Shown here piece after piece: positions 60,040 through 64,000 of a DNA stretch of 64,000 bases. Source of the stretch: Epinephelus fuscoguttatus (taxonomy: Eukaryota; Chordata; Actinopteri; Perciformes; Serranidae); contig NC_064753.1 of the NCBI RefSeq assembly GCF_011397635.1, positions 37,925,822 through 37,989,821 on the forward strand, given 5' to 3'. The translations under genes were made by a program, and so were the position numbers. Every line of letters begins with the position of its first letter. Position 1 is the stretch's first letter. The notes beneath the pieces are model-generated. The model ran no database searches and was not told where the DNA came from. It saw only the letters and a program-made list of their open reading frames with translations.

Positions 60040-60890
60040 ATGCTTGTAATTATTATTTTATTAGTTGTCTTTATATTTCCACGTTTATTTGTTATGCATT
60101 TCCATTTTTATTTATTTCTCTATTTGCACATTTATTTACTTATTTTATTTCTCTTGATATTTCCAAATTTTTATTCACTTAATTTTTATTTTTCTTTATA
60201 TTTCCATTTATTTACGCACTTTCATTTATTCCTCCTTGCTTGTAATTACTCCTTATATTTAGTTGTCTTTATATTTACACATTTTTTATTCACTTATTTC
60301 TCTTTATATTACCACATTTATTTATTTTTCTTATATTTCCACATGTATTTATTTCTTTTATTTCTCTTAATTTTTTGACATTTATTTACTTATTTCTTCT
60401 CTTATGTTTCTTTATATTTACACATTTATTCATTCATTTTTAATGTATTTTCATTCTTTTATTTACATTTCCACTATTTACTTATTTTTGTTTCTCTTTA
60501 TATTTACACATTTATTTATTCTTTCATTTCTGTTGATATTTTCATTTATTCCACATGTATTCATTTTTTCATGTATTTTTCATTTTTTATCTACTTATTT
60601 TTTTTTTATATTTCCACATTCATTTACTTGTTCATTTATTCATTAATATTCCACATTTGTTTTACTTATTGTTTAATTTCCCTTTATATGTATCCACATT
60701 AATTACTTATTTATTCTTTCATTTATTCCTCTTTATAGTTCCACATTATTCTCTTATTAATTATTTTATTAACCACATTCATTTACTTGTTCATTCATTT
60801 ATTTTTAATATTCCCCCATTTGTTTTACTTATTAACTCATTTATTCCTCTTTATATTTCCATATTTATTTTCTTAGGTGTCAGAAGAAAT
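60040..60890. repeat. Degenerate T-rich tandem repeat, strongly strand-asymmetric
   Basis: About 850 bp made of variants of CTTTATATTTCCACATTTAT with TTACTTATTT spacers, nearly free of G on the plus strand. Frames read as Phe/Leu/Ile-rich strings, which is composition and not a membrane protein. Confidence 0.85.
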
Positions 60891-60918
60891 ACAGTTGTGT
60901 TTTGTGGTTGAAAGATTA

Positions 60919-61232
60919 ACAAGAAAGAAATTACAAAGTCCAGAAATCCATTCTGTAAAAGAAATGATGTATTTATTTACACTTTATGGGGAACAAAAAC
61001 ATTTCTATTTGCATATTTGCTAGCTTATCTGAGGCTAAACTGCAAATCTGTTTCTGCAGATTCTGCTTACAAAGAGCAGTAGACTTCTCTATCTAGAATG
61101 TAACAAACAAGTGGGATGAAAAGTTATTTTCAAAAGTCAAGCATAGGAAATAGGAACACAAAGCAATAACAGATCAAAACTAATGAACACAAGACAAATT
61201 AAGCATGTCAGAAAAATATTCTGAAAGTCTGC
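60919..61232 (-). repeat. shc 3' flank segment duplicated at the lectin 3' end
   Basis: Partner of 56492-56785 in the same orientation. It lies 380-690 nt past the shc stop codon, so probably in its 3' UTR. AATAAA on the minus strand at 60972-60977 is a candidate polyadenylation signal. Confidence 0.75.
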
Positions 61233-61612
61233 CAACATTCCTGTTTTCCTCCCAACACCAGTGATTGTGCTTGGACTTTAAGTAAACACCAGTGAATTTA
61301 GCCTTAGAGAAAGAGACAGGATGTTCTGCAGGTCTGTTCTCAGCACAGGGCGAGGCACGACGGGCAAAAGTGTACGAGTTTACTCAAATGTTAGAGAGTC
61401 AAACAATTCATCACACATATGAAATACATGTACTGTAATGAACAAATGATAAAATACTCTGGTAAGTGAAGTCTCACACATTGACAGGTCGATTTAAAGT
61501 GTTCTAAGGTTTAAACATGTTTTGCTTGGGCACATTGTCCCTCAGCTCCAAAACTGTTGAGAGCCGCTGCTGAAGAGTAATGTATGCATGTGACAGTCGA
61601 TGAATGTGTGTG

Positions 61613-63354
61613 CTAGTGTCTTTGCAGGATTGGCTCTTTCAGACACAGTTCGCTGCTTCCAGAAATGATGGGCATCTGGTTCTCCATGTGGAAACGCACC
61701 AAGTGACCAACACTCAGAAACACCTGATCACGGGTCCGCACCTGACCACACGAAAACACAGATAACAGGGTTAAGCATAATGGGGTTGGTCCGTGTTTTA
61801 AAGTGGTGTTGCATGAGGTACTTATCCACAGGAGGTGTATTGCCTACAGTTGACGTCAGCACGCCTGCAGTTTGCACAAACAGGCAGGAATACCATCACG
61901 AAAGCTAAGTAATGCACTGTTATGGACGGGGCAACAACAAAATGTATTTTAGCTACCCAAAAAAGTCACTATCAGTTTAAGTTTACGCTATGTTCAGCAC
62001 GGTGGTGCAGTAGTTAGCATTGTTGCCTCACAGCAAGAGGGATTCTGGTTTGAACCCAGGGTGAGGGGTTTGAATCCTGCGGTGGTGGCTCTAAAATATG
62101 GAGTTCTATGGTTGAAAAAATGTAGTGCCAAAGGAAAGGGCTCTCTGACGGTAGGTGAGGCAGTGAAAATATTCTCAATACAGTGCACACTTAAACTGAT
62201 ATTGATTTTTTTTAGGTGGCTAAAATTCGCTTTGCTGCTAATCCCCATCCACAGCACAGCTTGGCTTCTGTGTTGGTACTCCTGTTTGCCTCTCAATACT
62301 GGGAGCTTGCCAACTGACATCTACTCAAGATAATACCCTAATAAGTACCTCATGCAACCCCACTTCAAAAAATCAAAACTATCCCTTTAAGGCCAGCTGC
62401 TGTTCTCCTCTCCTCATACTTTATGTATTTAAAATCCAACACCACAGCCCTACCTGTCCATGTGGATCCACCAGCAGTAGATGCCGCACAGTGGCTCCTT
62501 CCATCCCGCTGAGAACGTACTGACCAGAGGCAGAGCTGCTCTCTCTGACCAGGAAATCTCCACTGCAGGTGAGAAGTGACTCCGCCTGCTCCCTTCCTAA
62601 CCTAGGATGGAGGACACAAAATCACTGAGAAAGGAAAAAGGCAATGTACATTAGCAGACAGACTTTAAAGTTGATGATTCAGTAGGAGTTAAAGTACAGG
62701 GATGCTGATTATTTACCTGCCGTGGAACCAGCCTTCCTCCCGGATCAGTGTCTCAGAGAGTGGAGTATTCTGTTCAGCAATGACCTCAGATACCACTGAG
62801 TCTGATAGAAAATATAATAGAGGAAGAATACACAGTACATAAAAATGGGTTACTCCAACCAGCATCACCTCTTCTTCTTCTATGGCTCTAACTGTGTAAA
62901 GTGCTTTTTGTATTCAAATGTAACTTGTAATCTAAGTGATGACTTATTATGGACTTCTATTCATGATTGTTATAATCTGTATCTTTATTCTGGCCTATAA
63001 TGTGTTCAAGCATGGTTTAACCTGATATTTCAAGTTGGTTTAAACTATCTAACTGAGTTTTAGTAAATGAGGTTTTAATTGAAATTATTCAAAACAGACG
63101 GGATTCAATTTAAATCTGGTTTAATCATTTTAAACAAACCTGTGCTGTAATTATTCCTAACCTTAGTTTAAACTACGCTTTGTCATGCACGTAGCCACAT
63201 AGTTACAGTTACATGCATATAGAAACACACAGCACATAGGCACATTTTAAATTGGGCTGGCAGTGTGTGAATGAGTTTTACCTGCAGGTGGAGCTGGAGT
63301 TTCTTCTGTGACGGAGCAGTTCTCATACAGTGAAACAGGCTGAGACGAACAAAC
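61613..63354 (-). CDS. shc4: SHC-family adaptor protein, C-terminal part with SH2 domain (partial; continues past the right edge)
   Basis: Four exons with matching phases: 63282-63354 (VCSSQPVSLYENCSVTEET), 62717-62801 (ending EEGWFHGR), 62454-62601 (SLLTCSGDFLVRES, RHLLLVDPHGQ) and 61613-61741 (VRTRDQVFLSVGHLVRFHME, NQMPIISGSSELCLKEPI, stop TAG). FLVRES holds the phosphotyrosine-binding Arg. HLLLVDP and PIIS..SELCL are SHC-specific, and the SH2 lies at the extreme C-terminus as in all SHC proteins. YEN in the first exon is a YxN Grb2-binding consensus of the CH1 region. SHC adaptors link receptor tyrosine kinases to Grb2-Sos and Ras. The PTB domain exons must lie to the right. SHC family is certain; YVLSG and VGHL favour SHC4 over SHC1-3, and so does its closeness to fbn1. 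Confidence 0.87.
61742..62453 (-). other. Last intron of the shc gene, with a SINE-like insertion
   Basis: The tRNA-like head at 61996-62080 is described separately. The rest of the intron shows nothing recognised. Confidence 0.6.
61996..62080 (+). repeat. tRNA-derived SINE-like head
   Basis: AGCACGGTGGTGCAGTAGTT contains an A-box-like TGGTGCAGTAG, and GGTTTGAACCC is B-box-like. The intervening TGTTGCCTCACAGCAAGAGG is the familiar fish repeat text. It is not a tRNA gene. Confidence 0.6.
62802..63281 (-). other. shc intron
   Basis: A 480-bp intron between the YxN exon and the first SH2 exon; nothing was recognised in it. Confidence 0.6.
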
Positions 63355-64000
63355 CTGCAACAGCACGAGATGAGTCACACACAAGACAGAGATCTGTGCA
63401 TGTTTGTGTGTGAGTGTGTGTGTCCGCATTCAAGTGCAGTGATGGCTTTAAGGTTAGAGACATGTGCTCATGACCAGGAAGTCACTGTCTTAATTCCCAG
63501 ACCAGCACAATAATTCAAGCAAAATAAGTTCGTACCAACAACTGAGGTGCCCTTGAGCAAGTCAACTACTTCTGCTCAGTGGCCAACAGATAAAATTTGA
63601 TTGTTAATTTCTTTTAAAATGTAAAATTACCTTTTGGATCATGTAAAAAACAAACAAACAAAAAAAAAACCTTCTGAAATATAATTCTAACCTACACATA
63701 TGAAATCATTGAGACATTTACAACTCCGCTAATCTGGAGTAAATACAGAGTGTAAACAATACACTATCTGCACATCCAAGGACTCACTCTAATCACTTAA
63801 TGTCACAAAAAGAAGAAAAAGGCATTAACTTAATGGCATTTGCTGATACTGACTACAAAGTGCAGTGGTGGAAGAAGCATTGACTTAAACTTAAGTAAAA
63901 GTTGCAATACTTTAGTGCAGAAATACTCTGTTACAAGTAAAGCCATGCAATCAAAATTTAACTTGTAGAAGTCCAAAAGTATTAGCATCAAACATAAAAG
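63355..64000 (-). other. shc intron (partial), with an hAT-like element at the window edge
   Basis: From 63863 to the edge the sequence starts CAGTGGTGGAAGAAGCATTG and continues TACAAGTAAAGCCATGCAAT, the same family as 41364-42293; its other end lies outside. No further shc exon was seen. Confidence 0.6.

Noticed and set aside
60034..60911. Several Phe/Leu/Ile-rich frames resembling multi-pass membrane proteins
   Set aside because: Produced by the T-rich tandem repeat; no start context, no codon bias, no family resemblance.
61996..62080. A functional tRNA gene on the plus strand
   Set aside because: Same reason: only the promoter boxes are tRNA-like.

Overview
The window is vertebrate nuclear DNA, almost certainly from a teleost (ray-finned) fish. 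Evidence for this is a multi-exon fibrillin gene with GT/AG introns, dense (CA)n microsatellites, a Tc1-type transposon of fish type, LINE fragments of Rex3/RTE and L2/Maui type, tRNA-derived SINE heads and many short inverted-repeat (MITE) elements. Nothing prokaryotic is present: no operon, no CRISPR array.

Region 1 (1 to about 36.9 kb, minus strand) is the 5' half of a fibrillin gene, best matched to fibrillin-1 (fbn1). I reconstructed 25 consecutive coding exons with exact splice boundaries and compatible phases. They run from the start codon at 35993 to a calcium-binding EGF exon at 478-603 and encode about 1113 residues; the gene continues beyond the left edge. The domain order is signal peptide, basic furin-type site, N-terminal unique domain, EGF1-3, hybrid 1, cbEGF1-2, TB1, proline-rich region, EGF4, cbEGF3-6, TB2, cbEGF7-9, hybrid 2, cbEGF10, TB3, cbEGF11. 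This is the fibrillin N-terminal layout. The proline-rich (not glycine-rich) linker and the cbEGF1, hybrid-1 and TB2 sequences point to fibrillin-1. TB3 carries an RGD that, as I recall, human fibrillin-1 lacks at this place.

Region 2 (about 36.9 to 56.4 kb) is a gene-poor interval. It holds LINE fragments, a degenerate Harbinger-related piece, several MITE families (some nested) and microsatellites. A 41-bp exon-like segment at 46200-46240 is the only hint of a transcript.

Region 3 (56.8 to 59.0 kb, minus strand) is a complete two-exon gene for a type II membrane C-type lectin of the CD209/CLEC4 kind. It has a short cytoplasmic tail, one membrane segment, an N-glycosylated coiled-coil stalk and a mannose-type (EPN) lectin domain.

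Region 4 (61.6 kb to the right edge, minus strand) holds the last four exons of an SHC-family adaptor, with a YxN Grb2-type motif and a C-terminal SH2 domain. Sequence and position favour shc4. In human 15q21, FBN1 and SHC4 are close neighbours in the same orientation, so this appears to be an old linkage, with a lectin gene between the two here.

The three genes share strand and order but are not an operon and have unrelated roles: extracellular microfibrils, cell-surface glycan recognition, and receptor tyrosine kinase signalling. No clearly novel system was found. The most interesting points are the extra RGD, the expanded PGQ repeat, simple repeats sitting at splice sites, long fold-back elements, and a sequence duplicated between the lectin and shc 3' flanks.
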